In this document: in pieces, positions 54,014-63,019 of the stretch | Layout: every line of letters begins with the position of its first letter | Position numbering within the stretch: the stretch's first letter is position 1 | From: Palauibacter sp965207805 | GTDB lineage: Bacteria; Gemmatimonadota; Gemmatimonadetes; Palauibacterales; Palauibacteraceae | DNA: 64,000 nucleotides | Direction: 5' to 3' | Assembly: GCA_965207805.1 (NCBI GenBank) | Contig: OZ242312.1 | Coordinates: 3,038,001 to 3,102,000 of the forward strand | Notes under the pieces: model-generated | Told to the model about the DNA's origin: nothing | Seen by the model: only the letters and a program-made list of their open reading frames with translations | Databases searched by the model: none | Program-made: the position numbers and the translations under genes

Positions 54014-54044
54014 AAAAAACACCGAAGCCGGAAGGCTTCCGGTG
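54014..54044 (-). terminator. Rho-independent terminator
   Basis: On the minus strand CACCGGAAGCC, TTCC and GGCTTCGGTG form a stem with one bulge, followed by six T. It would end transcripts arriving from the right, upstream of the lipoprotein gene. Confidence 0.7.
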
Positions 54045-54054
54045 CCGGCCCAGG

Positions 54055-54079
54055 GGCGGAGAGGCAGGACTCGAACTTT
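54055..54079 (-). tRNA. Possible tRNA 3'-end fragment (non-functional)
   Basis: The minus strand reads AGTTCGAGTCCTGCCTC, then TCCGCC, which looks like the T-loop and 3' acceptor end of a class II (Ser-like) tRNA. The T-stem does not pair and no upstream tRNA body is present. It may be a captured attachment fragment. Confidence 0.3.
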
Positions 54080-54570
54080 AATGGGGCTCGCGAACGGAGC
54101 GCAAGGGCAAGACCAAACGGGAGTTACGCTTCACCCGTACCCCTTCTCGCCGGAGGACGGCGAGGACGATGGGTGCGCCTCGACCTGCCAGCCCGGCACG
54201 GCGGCGCTCTCTGGCCGCCGCCGGGTCACTGCCCCTCCTACCCCTCGGAGGTCGGAGATCTTCGCTTGCCCGCGACTCCACGACCGGCTCAGGACGCCTG
54301 AAACGCCTCCGAAAGCCCCGTAGGCGGGCTCCGAGTCCGTCGCGGCGACACCCGTGCCCCCGAACGATCCGACGCTTTCCGCAACATGGGCGACACGGGC
54401 CGCGGGAACCTTCGGCGAAGAGGCGGCGCGGGCGCGGGAGTCCCGCCATTCAGCTCCGATTTTCCCGCCCTCGCGGGTCGGTCCAGCAAGGTCCAGAGAA
54501 ACGGCAGGAAACGCAGATCGTGCAGCCCTGATTAGACTTACGTGATTTCCTGCCGGGATTCAGATCTCCG
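54080..54570. other. Right end of the island, no gene seen
   Basis: I see no supported coding sequence between the tRNA-like fragment and the right attachment core. The long open frames across it are a shadow of the lipoprotein gene and G/C-biased sequence. Confidence 0.5.
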
Positions 54571-55467
54571 GTGCTCCGCCTGACGGGCACGGACCCGGAG
54601 CGGGTCCACGCGCTTCCCCTCCCCACCTGGCCGCGGCGGGAGTGCCTGATCCAGACGCCGCACCGGTTCGGCTACGACCGGGCGTACCGGGACGCGGGGA
54701 TGACGATCGTCGAGGCGGAGACGCGGGAGGACTTCCGGGCGAAGCTCACGGAGCGGACGGCGATGATCGCGGCCCTCGCGACGGCGGAGCGGCAGACGAT
54801 GTTCGCGCCGCCGGCCCCCGTGGACTGGGCGCCGGCTCCCGGGCCGGAGGTCATGACCGTGCGCGAGCAGATCGAGATCGGGCGCGCTGCCGGTGTCCCC
54901 GTCCTGGTGGACATGGCGTCGGACCTCCCGACCGGGGTGGGTCTCGTGGAGTTCGTCGAGGCGGGGGCGGACCTGATCGTGATCAGCGGCGGCAAGGGGA
55001 TCGGCGGCCCGCAGTCGTCCGGCATCCTGGCCGGGCGGGCGGACCTCGTCGAAGCGGCCCGTCTGAACGCCTCGCCGAACGATGGCATCGGCCGGGGCAT
55101 GAAGGTGGGGAAGGAGGAGATCGTCGGTCTCGTGGTGGCCCTGGACCGCTACGCGGAGCGCGACATCGAGTCGTGGGTCGCGGGCTGGTCCGACATGGCC
55201 CGTCGCATCGCCGCCGATCTCGCCGACGTCCCCGGCCTCACCGCCGAAGTCGTGACGAACACGGCGGGCTACGAGGACGTGGAACTCACGTGGGACCCGG
55301 ACGTCATCCCCCTCACGACCGACGAGGCGAAGACCGGACTGATGGCCGGGGAGCCGCGCCTCGCCTACCTGATGACGGTCCGCACGCGCCTCCTCCGCGA
55401 TGGCGAGGACGCGCTCGTCGCCCGCACCCTCCGCAACTTCTTCACCGCTGCGGCAACGACCGCGTAG
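54571..55467 (+). pseudogene. SelA-like PLP enzyme, C-terminal half
   Basis: The frame continues the enzyme after the island: TDPERVHALPLP, then HRFGYDRAYRDAG, VDMASDLPTG, VISGGKGIGGPQSSGIL with the PLP-binding Lys, and NDGIGRGMKVGKEEIVGLV. Without the island it joins the first half at codon 148. A GTG at 54571 keeps the fragment open, but it lacks the N-terminal domain and signal, so it is probably not functional as it stands. Confidence 0.85.
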
Positions 55468-55513
55468 ACAGGCGGCTGACAGTCGAGGCTCCCGATCACA
55501 ACGGTTGATCGAT

Positions 55514-55531
55514 TGTGAACCATAGTTTACA
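55514..55531. promoter_or_regulatory. Operator palindrome of the RelE/HI1420-type module
   Basis: TGTGAAC-CATA-GTTTACA lies 10 bp before the toxin ATG and overlaps the likely -10 region. Autoregulated TA operons commonly have such an inverted repeat at this place. Confidence 0.6.
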
Positions 55532-55540
55532 TTCAAGAGA

Positions 55541-55837
55541 ATGATCGAGGTCGTCGAGAGCGCGACGTTCAAGCGCTGGATCCGAGGCTTGCGCGACCGT
55601 GCCGCGGTGGCCCGCATCAACGCCCGGCTGCGCAACCTGTCGCTGGGCAATGCCGGGGACGCGAGGACGGTCGGTGGCGGCCTGCACGAGATGCGCGTGC
55701 ATCACGGCCCCGGATACCGCGTGTATTTCCTCCGCGAAGCCGGGACGGTCGTGGTGCTTTGTGGCGGCGACAAGGACAGCCAGCGGCGCGACATCGAGCG
55801 CGCCGGGCGGCTGGCGAGGGATTGGAGGCAGCGATGA
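55541..55837 (+). CDS. RelE/ParE-type (Gp49/HI1419-like) toxin
   Basis: The 98-residue protein has the family features: SATFKRWIRGLRDRAAVARINARLRNLSLGNAGD, then GGGLHEMRVHHGPGYRVYFL and VVVLCGGDKDSQRRDIERA. These toxins are ribosome-dependent mRNA interferases. Its stop overlaps the antitoxin start (ATGA). Confidence 0.92.
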   Translation: MIEVVESATFKRWIRGLRDRAAVARINARLRNLSLGNAGDARTVGGGLHEMRVHHGPGYRVYFLREAGTVVVLCGGDKDSQRRDIERAGRLARDWRQR

Positions 55838-56121
55838 GCGAGACATTCACCAAGTGGGATGCCGCGGAGCATGTGCGCACGCCGGAAGATGCACGCCGTT
55901 ATCTCGAAGCCTGCGCCGAGGAAGACCCGGGTGACGGCAGCCTGATCCGCGCCGCGCTGAACGACATCGCCAGAGCGGGGAACATGAGCCGACTGGCGCG
56001 CGAAATCGGCATGAGCCGCGAGGGGCTGTACAAGGCGTTGTCGGAGAACGGCAACCCCAGCTTCGCCACGGTGATGCGGATTGCCCGTGCCATGGGAATG
56101 CAGGTGCGGATCACCGGATAG
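55834..56121 (+). CDS. HI1420-type antitoxin
   Basis: The 95-residue protein matches the addiction-module antidote family: KWDAAEHVRTPEDARRYLEAC, GSLIRAALNDIARAGNMSRLAREIGMSREGLYKALSENGNPSFATVMRIARAMG, with a helix-turn-helix. It follows the toxin, the reverse of the usual order but standard for this family. Confidence 0.92.
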   Translation: MSETFTKWDAAEHVRTPEDARRYLEACAEEDPGDGSLIRAALNDIARAGNMSRLAREIGMSREGLYKALSENGNPSFATVMRIARAMGMQVRITG

Positions 56122-56322
56122 CGGTACCTCTCCGGTTCCTGCCAACTCGTGAGGTGCCTATGCCCGCGCGGCGTTCGCCGGACGCGGCTGCCCGCCGTGA
56201 TTGTGGCGGCGGCCATTGTCCATCTACGTTGGCGGGCCGCGATCCGACCGGGCATGGCGTCCGGAAGATCCGCCATAACCGCAGCGAATCAAATGTGCCG
56301 TCGTAACAGGAGCGAGATCCCC

Positions 56323-59300
56323 ATGCGCAAGCTGGCCATCGTCACGCCGACCACGCTCACCCTCGCCGCAGCCGTCTTCGGCGCGGCGGACCTCGCCGTC
56401 GCACCCTCGGCGCTCGCCGCCCAGGAGGCGGTGGTGTTCGACTCCGCCGATGTCGCGGGCCTCAGCTTCCGGTCCATCGGGCCGCCGCGGGGCGGGCGCA
56501 GCACGGCCGTGGCGGGGATCACCGAGCAGCCGCTCACCTATTTCATGGGCGCGACGGGCGGCGGCGTGTGGCGCACGGACGACGCCGGCCTCAACTGGCG
56601 CAACATCTCCGACGGCTACATCGCGACGGGCTCGATCGGAGCGATCGATGTGGCGGACAGCGATGCCAACGTCATCTACGTGGGCACCGGCTCGGCTCCC
56701 ATCCGCGGCAACGTGTCGAAGGGAGTCGGCGTCTACCGCAGCACGAACGGCGGCGATTCGTGGACCCACATCGGACTCCCGAACGCGGGCCAGATCGGCC
56801 GCATCGAGGTCCACCCGCACGACGCGGACGTCGCCTTCGTGGCCGCGCTCGGCGACCCCTTCGGGCCCAACCCGGAGCGCGGCGTCTTCCGCACGTCGGA
56901 CGGCGGGGACACGTGGGACCACGTGCTCGCGATCTCCGACTCCACCGGCGCGGTGGACCTCGCGATCAACCCGGTGAATCCGCGCATCGTTTTCGCTACG
57001 GCGTGGCGGGGCGAGCGCAAGCCGTGGACCGCGATCTCCGGTTCGGAGGAGTCCGGCGTGTTCCGGTCGACCGACGGCGGGGACACGTGGAACCGGCTCG
57101 AGGGCGGCCTCCCCACCGGACTCGTCGGCAAGTCGGCGGTCACGGTTTCCCGGGCCAACCCCGACCGGGTGTGGGTGCTCATGGAGGCGCCCAACGACCG
57201 GGGCGGCGTCTACCGGTCCGAGGACGGGGGCGACAGCTGGCGGCGGGTGAACGACGACCGCGGGCTCCAGCAGCGCGCCTGGTACTACACGCACATCTAC
57301 GCCGACCCGGTGGATGAGAACACGGTCTACGCCCTCAACGTCGGCTACAACAAGTCCATCGACGGCGGCGTGACGTGGCAGGGGTACGGCGTCCCGCACG
57401 GCGACGTGCACGACCTCTGGATCAACTATGAGAACCCCGACTTCCAGGTCGTGGCGAACGACGGCGGCGGGCAGGTGACGACGACCGGCGCGGAGAGCTG
57501 GTCGACCTACTACAACCAGGTCACGGCCGAGATGTACCGGGTGTTCGTCGACAACCAGTTCCCCTACCGGGTGTACGGCTCGCAGCAGGACAACTCCACG
57601 ATCATGGTGCCGAGCCGCGCCATGCCGGCGGTGCAGCCGGCGCAGCACTGGGCCGCGGTCGGCGGCTGCGAGAGCGGCCACATCGCGATCGACCCGCGCA
57701 ACGCCAACGTGACATACGCGGGCTGCTACGGCGGCAGCATCAACCGGGTGGACCGCGGGACGGGCGACGTGCGGCAGATGCTCCTCTATCCGCAGCTCCA
57801 GCTCGGACAGGCGCCGAAGACGATGAAGCACCGCTTCCAGTGGAACGCGCCGATCCGGATCTCCCCGCACGACCCGGACGTCATCTATCACACGTCGCAG
57901 TACGTGAACCGGACATCGGACGCGGGTTACTCGTGGGAGACGATCAGCCCGGACCTCACGCGCAACGACACGACGAAGATGGAGCACGCGGGCGGGCGCA
58001 TCACGTGGGACAACACCGGGGTGGAGATGTACGGGACGATCTTCGCCTTCGAGGAGTCGCCGCACGAGGCGGGCGTCCTGTGGGCGGGCTCGGACGATGG
58101 CCTCATCCACATCTCGCGGGACGACGGGGCGAACTGGACGGACGTGACGCCCGGCGACCTGCCCGAGTTCTCGACCGTCAACATGATCGACCTCTCGGCG
58201 CACGGCGCGGGGCGGGCGCACGTCGCCGTCTACCGCTACCGGATGCAGGACAACACGCCCTACATGTGGCGCACGGACGACTACGGGGCGAGCTGGACCC
58301 GCCTCTCGGGGAACGGGATCGAACCCGGCCACTTCGTGCGCGTCGTGCGCGAGGATCCGGTGCGGGAAGGACTCCTCTACGCGGGCACCGAGTACGGGCT
58401 CTACGTGAGCTTCGACGGCGGCGGCAACTGGCAGCGCTTCCAGCAGAACCTGCCGATCACGCCGATCACGGACATGCTCGTGCACGAGGGCGATCTCGTC
58501 CTCGGGACGCAGGGCCGTTCGTTCTGGATTCTCGATGACGTGTCGCCCCTCCGGACGATGTCCGCGGCCACGCTGGCGGCCGACGTCCACCTCTACGTGC
58601 CGCGCGATGCGGTGCGCGCGCAGAGCGTCTTCCCCAACGGCGCGGCGATTCACTTCGCGCTCGGCGAGGGGATGGAGGAGACGATCAACCTCGAGATCGT
58701 GGATGGGGGCGGCGAGGTCGTGCGGGTCTACTCCTCGAACCCCGGTTCGTGGGATGATGAGGCGAAGGCGGCGATCGGGCGCGCGTCGACGTGGTCGCCG
58801 GACCGCCTGCAGACGAGCGCGGGGCTCAACCGCATGGTGTGGAACCTTCAGGGCGAAGGGCCCGACCTGGTGCAGGGCGCCCGGATCTGGGGCTTCACGG
58901 GACGCGTGCCCGCGGTGCCCGGACGCTACGAGGTGCGCCTGACGGCTGGTGAGGCGACGCAGACGCAGCCGCTGGCGCTCCACGTCGATCCGCGGGTGGC
59001 CGACCAGGTCACGGTCGCCGACCTGCAGGCGCAGCACGACCTGATGGTGCGGGTGCGCGGACTGCTCCAGCAGTCGCACGACGCCGTGCGCGAGGTGCGG
59101 TCGGTCCGGTCGCAGATGAGCGACATCGCGACCTCGGTGGAGGAGGCCGGCTACGGCGACGATTTCACGGAGATGGCGGACGCGACGGGCGAGAAGCTCA
59201 CCGATGTGGAGGAGGAACTCTTCCAGACGCGGAACCGCTCGGGGCAGGACATGCTCAACTTCCCGCCCATGCTCGACAACGAGATCGCGAACCTGTACGG

Positions 59301-59496
59301 CTACATCGCGTCCACGTACGACCGCCCCAACGCGGTGGCGGCCGTCCGCGCCGACGAACTCGAAGCCGAACTCGGCGGGTGGCTGAACACGCTCCAGCAG
59401 ATCATCGACACCGACGTGGCGGAGTTCAACAACCGGCTCCGCGAGGCCGGCGTCCCCGGCGTCATCGTGCGCACCCCGCCGCGCGCCACGAGCTGA
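56323..59496 (+). CDS. Exported VPS10/BNR-repeat protein
   Basis: From ATG 56323 (AGGAG upstream) the 1057-residue protein has a signal peptide (ending SALAAQ) and many BNR/Asp-box repeats (VWRTDDAGLNW, VYRSTNGGDSW, VFRTSDGGDTW, VFRSTDGGDTW, VYRSEDGGDSW) forming two propellers as in the VPS10/sortilin-like glycosyl-hydrolase-type proteins. The C-terminal 200 residues include an Ig-like domain and a helical segment. Such proteins are abundant in Gemmatimonadota; the substrate is not known. Confidence 0.9.
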   Translation: MRKLAIVTPTTLTLAAAVFGAADLAVAPSALAAQEAVVFDSADVAGLSFRSIGPPRGGRSTAVAGITEQPLTYFMGATGGGVWRTDDAGLNWRNISDGYIATGSIGAIDVADSDANVIYVGTGSAPIRGNVSKGVGVYRSTNGGDSWTHIGLPNAGQIGRIEVHPHDADVAFVAALGDPFGPNPERGVFRTSDGGDTWDHVLAISDSTGAVDLAINPVNPRIVFATAWRGERKPWTAISGSEESGVFRSTDGGDTWNRLEGGLPTGLVGKSAVTVSRANPDRVWVLMEAPNDRGGVYRSEDGGDSWRRVNDDRGLQQRAWYYTHIYADPVDENTVYALNVGYNKSIDGGVTWQGYGVPHGDVHDLWINYENPDFQVVANDGGGQVTTTGAESWSTYYNQVTAEMYRVFVDNQFPYRVYGSQQDNSTIMVPSRAMPAVQPAQHWAAVGGCESGHIAIDPRNANVTYAGCYGGSINRVDRGTGDVRQMLLYPQLQLGQAPKTMKHRFQWNAPIRISPHDPDVIYHTSQYVNRTSDAGYSWETISPDLTRNDTTKMEHAGGRITWDNTGVEMYGTIFAFEESPHEAGVLWAGSDDGLIHISRDDGANWTDVTPGDLPEFSTVNMIDLSAHGAGRAHVAVYRYRMQDNTPYMWRTDDYGASWTRLSGNGIEPGHFVRVVREDPVREGLLYAGTEYGLYVSFDGGGNWQRFQQNLPITPITDMLVHEGDLVLGTQGRSFWILDDVSPLRTMSAATLAADVHLYVPRDAVRAQSVFPNGAAIHFALGEGMEETINLEIVDGGGEVVRVYSSNPGSWDDEAKAAIGRASTWSPDRLQTSAGLNRMVWNLQGEGPDLVQGARIWGFTGRVPAVPGRYEVRLTAGEATQTQPLALHVDPRVADQVTVADLQAQHDLMVRVRGLLQQSHDAVREVRSVRSQMSDIATSVEEAGYGDDFTEMADATGEKLTDVEEELFQTRNRSGQDMLNFPPMLDNEIANLYGYIASTYDRPNAVAAVRADELEAELGGWLNTLQQIIDTDVAEFNNRLREAGVPGVIVRTPPRATS

Positions 59497-59512
59497 TCGA
59501 CGTGGGCGTCCG

Positions 59513-62116
59513 GTGAGTCGACGGCGAAGGGGCCCGCGGGTCTTGCCCGCGGGTCTCCTGGCGCTGGTCGTCCTCTCGGCCGCGGGGTGCGGCGAGGAAA
59601 GCACCGCGCCGCCCACGGCATCTCCCAACCGGCGGCCGACGCCGACGAGCACGATCCCACCGCAGGAACTCGCCGTGGGCGACACGCTCACCCTGGACGC
59701 GGCGGCCTATTTCACGGATCCGGACGGGGACGCCCTCACGTTCTCGGTCGAGACTTCCGACGCCGGCGTCGCGTCCGCCTCGCTCTCGGGCTCTACCGTC
59801 ACCGTCGTCGGGGTCGCGCCGGGCGAAGCGCGCGTTACGATGCGGGCCCGCGATCCGCGGGCGCTTCAGGCCCTGCTGGACTTCAGCGTCCTGGTGCCCG
59901 AACTCGTGACGGCGGACCACGTCGTGCTCCGGGCGTTCTACGAGGCGACGGGCGGCGAGGGCTGGAACAACGACGACAACTGGCTGACGGGCCGGCCGCT
60001 GAATACGTGGCATGGCGTGGGTGTGGACGCGGAGGGGCGGGTGACGGACCTCCGCCTCGACTTCAACGGGCTCGAAGGACATCTGCCCGCCGAACTCGGC
60101 GACCTCGACCGGCTCCAGTCGCTCATCCTGTCGCGAAACGCCCTTGCGGGGACCATCCCGCCGGAGCTGGGCCGGCTGCCGATCCTCGTGCGACTGGATC
60201 TTCGCGACAACCAATTCGACGGCGAGATCCCGCCGCTGATCGGCGACTTCCGCTACCTGGACGTACTGGATCTCAGCCTCAACGGATTCGAGGGGCGGAT
60301 ACCGGCCGCGCTGGGCAGCCTTCGCGACCTGCGTTGGCTGGACCTGAGCGACAACGATCTCACGGGACCCATCCCGTCGACACTCGGAGACCTCGGCCGA
60401 CTCGATGTCCTGCTGCTCATGCGCAACGACCTCGAGGGGCCGGTGCCGGCGACGTTCGGGCGTCTGGCCGCGCTGCGCGCGCTGAACCTGTCCGGCAACG
60501 CCGGGCTCTCCGGCCCGCTGCCCGCCGAGTTGACGTCGCTGCGGGGGCTGGTCCAGCTCCATCTGGGAGGCTCGGCACTCTGCGCTCCCGCCGAACCCGC
60601 CTTCCGGGACTGGCTGGAGCGGCTGTACAGATACCGGGTCGCCGCGTGTGGGCAGGACGCGTCGATCGTGCTCACGCAGGCCGTGCAGTCGTCGCGGTTC
60701 CCGGTGCCGCTCGTCGCCGGCGATTCCGCTCTCCTGCGCGTGTTTCTCACCGCCCCTGAAGGTGCATCGGTCGATTTCCCGGCCGTCCGGGCCCGGTTCT
60801 ACGTGGAAGGCGACGAAACCCACGTCGTCGACATTCCCGCGCAGTCGAACCCCGTGCCGACGGAGATCGACGAAGGCGATCTCGCCGCATCCGCGAACGT
60901 CGTGATTCCGGGACGGGTCGTGCAGCCGGGGCTCGAAATCGTCGTCGAGACGGATCCCCACGGCACGCTGGACCCGGCCCTGGGGCTCACGCGGCGGATC
61001 CCCGACAGCGGCCGGCGCGCGGTCGACGTCCGGAGGATGCCCACGTTCAATCTCACGGTGATCCCGTTCGTGCTGACGTCGGACCCGGACGCCTCGATCG
61101 TGAGCCTCGTGAACAATCTGACGCCGGAGCACGAACTCTTCTGGGATACGCGTACGCTGCTCCCGATCGGCGACATGACGGTCAAGGCGCACGAGGTCGT
61201 GATGGCATCCACCAACAACCAGAGCGCGCTTCTGGGCCAGACGGCGGCGATCCGTGCCGCGGAGGGGTCCATCGGGCACTACATGGGCACGATGACGAAC
61301 AGCGACGGCGGCGGCGTGGCCTTCATCGGCGGGTTCGCCAGCTTCTCAAGTCACGATCGGGCCGACATCGTCGGGCACGAGTTCGGGCACAACATGAGCC
61401 TCAGCCACGCCCCGTGCAGCGCGTACGGCGTCGATCCGTGGTATCCCGTGGAGGACGGGCGCATCGGCGCGTGGGGATACGATTTCCGCGACGGCGGAGA
61501 GCTCGTTCCGCCGGACAAGCCCGACATCATGGGATACTGCGATCCGCACTGGATCGGGGACTATCACTTCTACAACGCGATGCGCTTCCGCCTGCGCACC
61601 GAACCGACCGCATCGGCCTCGCGCGCCGCAGCCGGCGGCAATGATCGCACCCTGCTGCTCTGGGGCGGCCTCAGCGAAGACGGCGCTCTCTACCTGGAGC
61701 CCGCGTTCGTCCTCGACGCGCCGCCGTCTCTGCCGGAACGCGGCGGCGCGTATCGGATCCGCGGCCGGAACACATCGGGTGAAGAACTGTTCGCGCTGCG
61801 CTTCGACATGTGGCGCATCTCCCATGGGAACGGAGCCCGGGGGTTCGCCTTCGCCGTGCCCGCCCGGCCCGGGTGGGCGGACGCGCTCGAGAGCCTGACG
61901 CTCTCGGGGCCCGGCGGATCTTTCACCCTCGACGGCGAGAGCGACCTTCCCACCGCCATCGTGCGCGATCCCGCGACCCGGCAGGTGCGCGCGATCCTGC
62001 GGGATCCGTCGTCCGCCGGGCTCGCCGGGGCGGTGGCGGAGGTGCTGGCCCTGGATCCCGGCCTGGAGGTGCGGATCAGCCGCGGGATCCCCGACCCCGA
62101 GGACTGGGACCGCTAG
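59513..62116 (+). CDS. LRR lipoprotein with M66-like metalloprotease domain
   Basis: From GTG 59513 the 867-residue protein has a lipobox (LLALVVLSAAGC), an Ig-like domain with YFTDPDGDAL, about nine plant-type leucine-rich repeats (LxxLxxLDLSxNxLTGPIPxxLG), and a protease domain with HEFGHNMSLSH (His622, Glu623, His626, His632) and DIMGYC, as in M66/StcE-type and related metzincins. The combination suggests a surface protease with a recognition module. Confidence 0.88.
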   Translation: MSRRRRGPRVLPAGLLALVVLSAAGCGEESTAPPTASPNRRPTPTSTIPPQELAVGDTLTLDAAAYFTDPDGDALTFSVETSDAGVASASLSGSTVTVVGVAPGEARVTMRARDPRALQALLDFSVLVPELVTADHVVLRAFYEATGGEGWNNDDNWLTGRPLNTWHGVGVDAEGRVTDLRLDFNGLEGHLPAELGDLDRLQSLILSRNALAGTIPPELGRLPILVRLDLRDNQFDGEIPPLIGDFRYLDVLDLSLNGFEGRIPAALGSLRDLRWLDLSDNDLTGPIPSTLGDLGRLDVLLLMRNDLEGPVPATFGRLAALRALNLSGNAGLSGPLPAELTSLRGLVQLHLGGSALCAPAEPAFRDWLERLYRYRVAACGQDASIVLTQAVQSSRFPVPLVAGDSALLRVFLTAPEGASVDFPAVRARFYVEGDETHVVDIPAQSNPVPTEIDEGDLAASANVVIPGRVVQPGLEIVVETDPHGTLDPALGLTRRIPDSGRRAVDVRRMPTFNLTVIPFVLTSDPDASIVSLVNNLTPEHELFWDTRTLLPIGDMTVKAHEVVMASTNNQSALLGQTAAIRAAEGSIGHYMGTMTNSDGGGVAFIGGFASFSSHDRADIVGHEFGHNMSLSHAPCSAYGVDPWYPVEDGRIGAWGYDFRDGGELVPPDKPDIMGYCDPHWIGDYHFYNAMRFRLRTEPTASASRAAAGGNDRTLLLWGGLSEDGALYLEPAFVLDAPPSLPERGGAYRIRGRNTSGEELFALRFDMWRISHGNGARGFAFAVPARPGWADALESLTLSGPGGSFTLDGESDLPTAIVRDPATRQVRAILRDPSSAGLAGAVAEVLALDPGLEVRISRGIPDPEDWDR

Positions 62117-62836
62117 CTACCCGTCGCGGTCGCGCATGTCGGCCAGCGCGTCGGTGTCGATCGCATCTCGCAGCTCGTAGAGCTCGTCGATCGTCAGGTT
62201 CCGTCCTTCCAGCACGACGACGAAACGATCCTCGATAAACCAGGTGAACTCCGCGCGGCCGCGGTCGCCGCGCGTGCGGCGGAACTCCTCCATGGCCGGA
62301 TAGCCCTCGTACTCGACCGTGCGTTCCCACCCCCGGTCGCTCTCCTGGTCGACCGAGAGATCGAGCCACTCTACGAAGCCGTCCGAGCCGATGGCCGGAA
62401 GCGCGCCGGTGTCGAGGATGGTGACTTCGACCTCCGCTCCGTTGGCCCCCTCGTACTCGGCTTCAGCCGCCGAGACGCGGAACCCGAAGGCTCCGGCCGT
62501 CGCCCCCTCGCGCGAGGTCCGTCTCAGGTCCCCGACCCGCTCGGGCAGAAGATCGTAGAACTCGCGGAAGGGGATCGGGTGATCGACCAGCGCTTCGGCG
62601 CTCAGTTCCTCCGCGAGATCGGTCATGTGCTCGCCGATCTCCTCTACCGCGTCGGTGATGCTGGCCGCGATGTCGTCGGCGGCGTCGCGCAGATCTTCCC
62701 GTACCTCCTCCGCCGCGTCCCTCGACTCGTTGTCGCCGACGACGATGCAGCCCGCCGGCGCGAGGCCGCAGAACAGGGAGGTGGCGAGGGCGAGCCGCCG
62801 CGAAGGACGGGCGAGAAGGCGACGATTCCGGGACAT
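62117..62836 (-). CDS. Putative lipoprotein
   Basis: The 239-residue protein has a signal with lipobox (LATSLFCGLAPAGC), then an acidic amphipathic helix (EEVREDLRDAADDIAASITDAVEEI) and a mixed alpha/beta domain. GGAGGAAG precedes the ATG. No family recognised. Its stop directly abuts that of the convergent protease gene. Confidence 0.82.
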   Translation of the reverse strand: MSRNRRLLARPSRRLALATSLFCGLAPAGCIVVGDNESRDAAEEVREDLRDAADDIAASITDAVEEIGEHMTDLAEELSAEALVDHPIPFREFYDLLPERVGDLRRTSREGATAGAFGFRVSAAEAEYEGANGAEVEVTILDTGALPAIGSDGFVEWLDLSVDQESDRGWERTVEYEGYPAMEEFRRTRGDRGRAEFTWFIEDRFVVVLEGRNLTIDELYELRDAIDTDALADMRDRDG

Positions 62837-63019
62837 CTTCTTCCTCCAGACGCTGTACGCAGGGGTTAGGGGGCCTGTGCGCGCCTACGCGCCTCGCCGG
62901 GAGGAAGTGTCAGACCCGTGGTCCGGAAGCGTCGGTCGCCGGTGCGGGAGGCGTCGCGAGCGCCGGGGCCGGATCTCTCGGGCGTTGACCGGCGACCCGG
63001 CCGGTTCGATGGTGTTCCC

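Larger units (their letters stand above)
51108..54588. mobile_element. 3.47-kb integrase-bearing island inside the SelA-like gene
   Basis: The 11-bp direct repeat GCCTGACGGGC occurs at 51108-51118 and 54578-54588. Joining the flanks at one copy restores CLTGTDPERV across the junction and a 439-codon reading frame, as seen in intact homologues. Inside are a tyrosine recombinase at the left end, mobilisation-like remnants, a lipoprotein gene and a tRNA-like fragment. The insertion has no target duplication beyond the core, as expected for tyrosine-recombinase attachment sites. Confidence 0.82.

Noticed and set aside
53124..54323. 399-codon plus-strand frame in the island
   Set aside because: It is antisense to the lipoprotein gene for most of its length and runs through the terminator and C tract.
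56224..59691. 1155-codon minus-strand frame
   Set aside because: His/Arg/Val-rich antisense of the BNR-repeat gene; no motif or ribosome-binding site.
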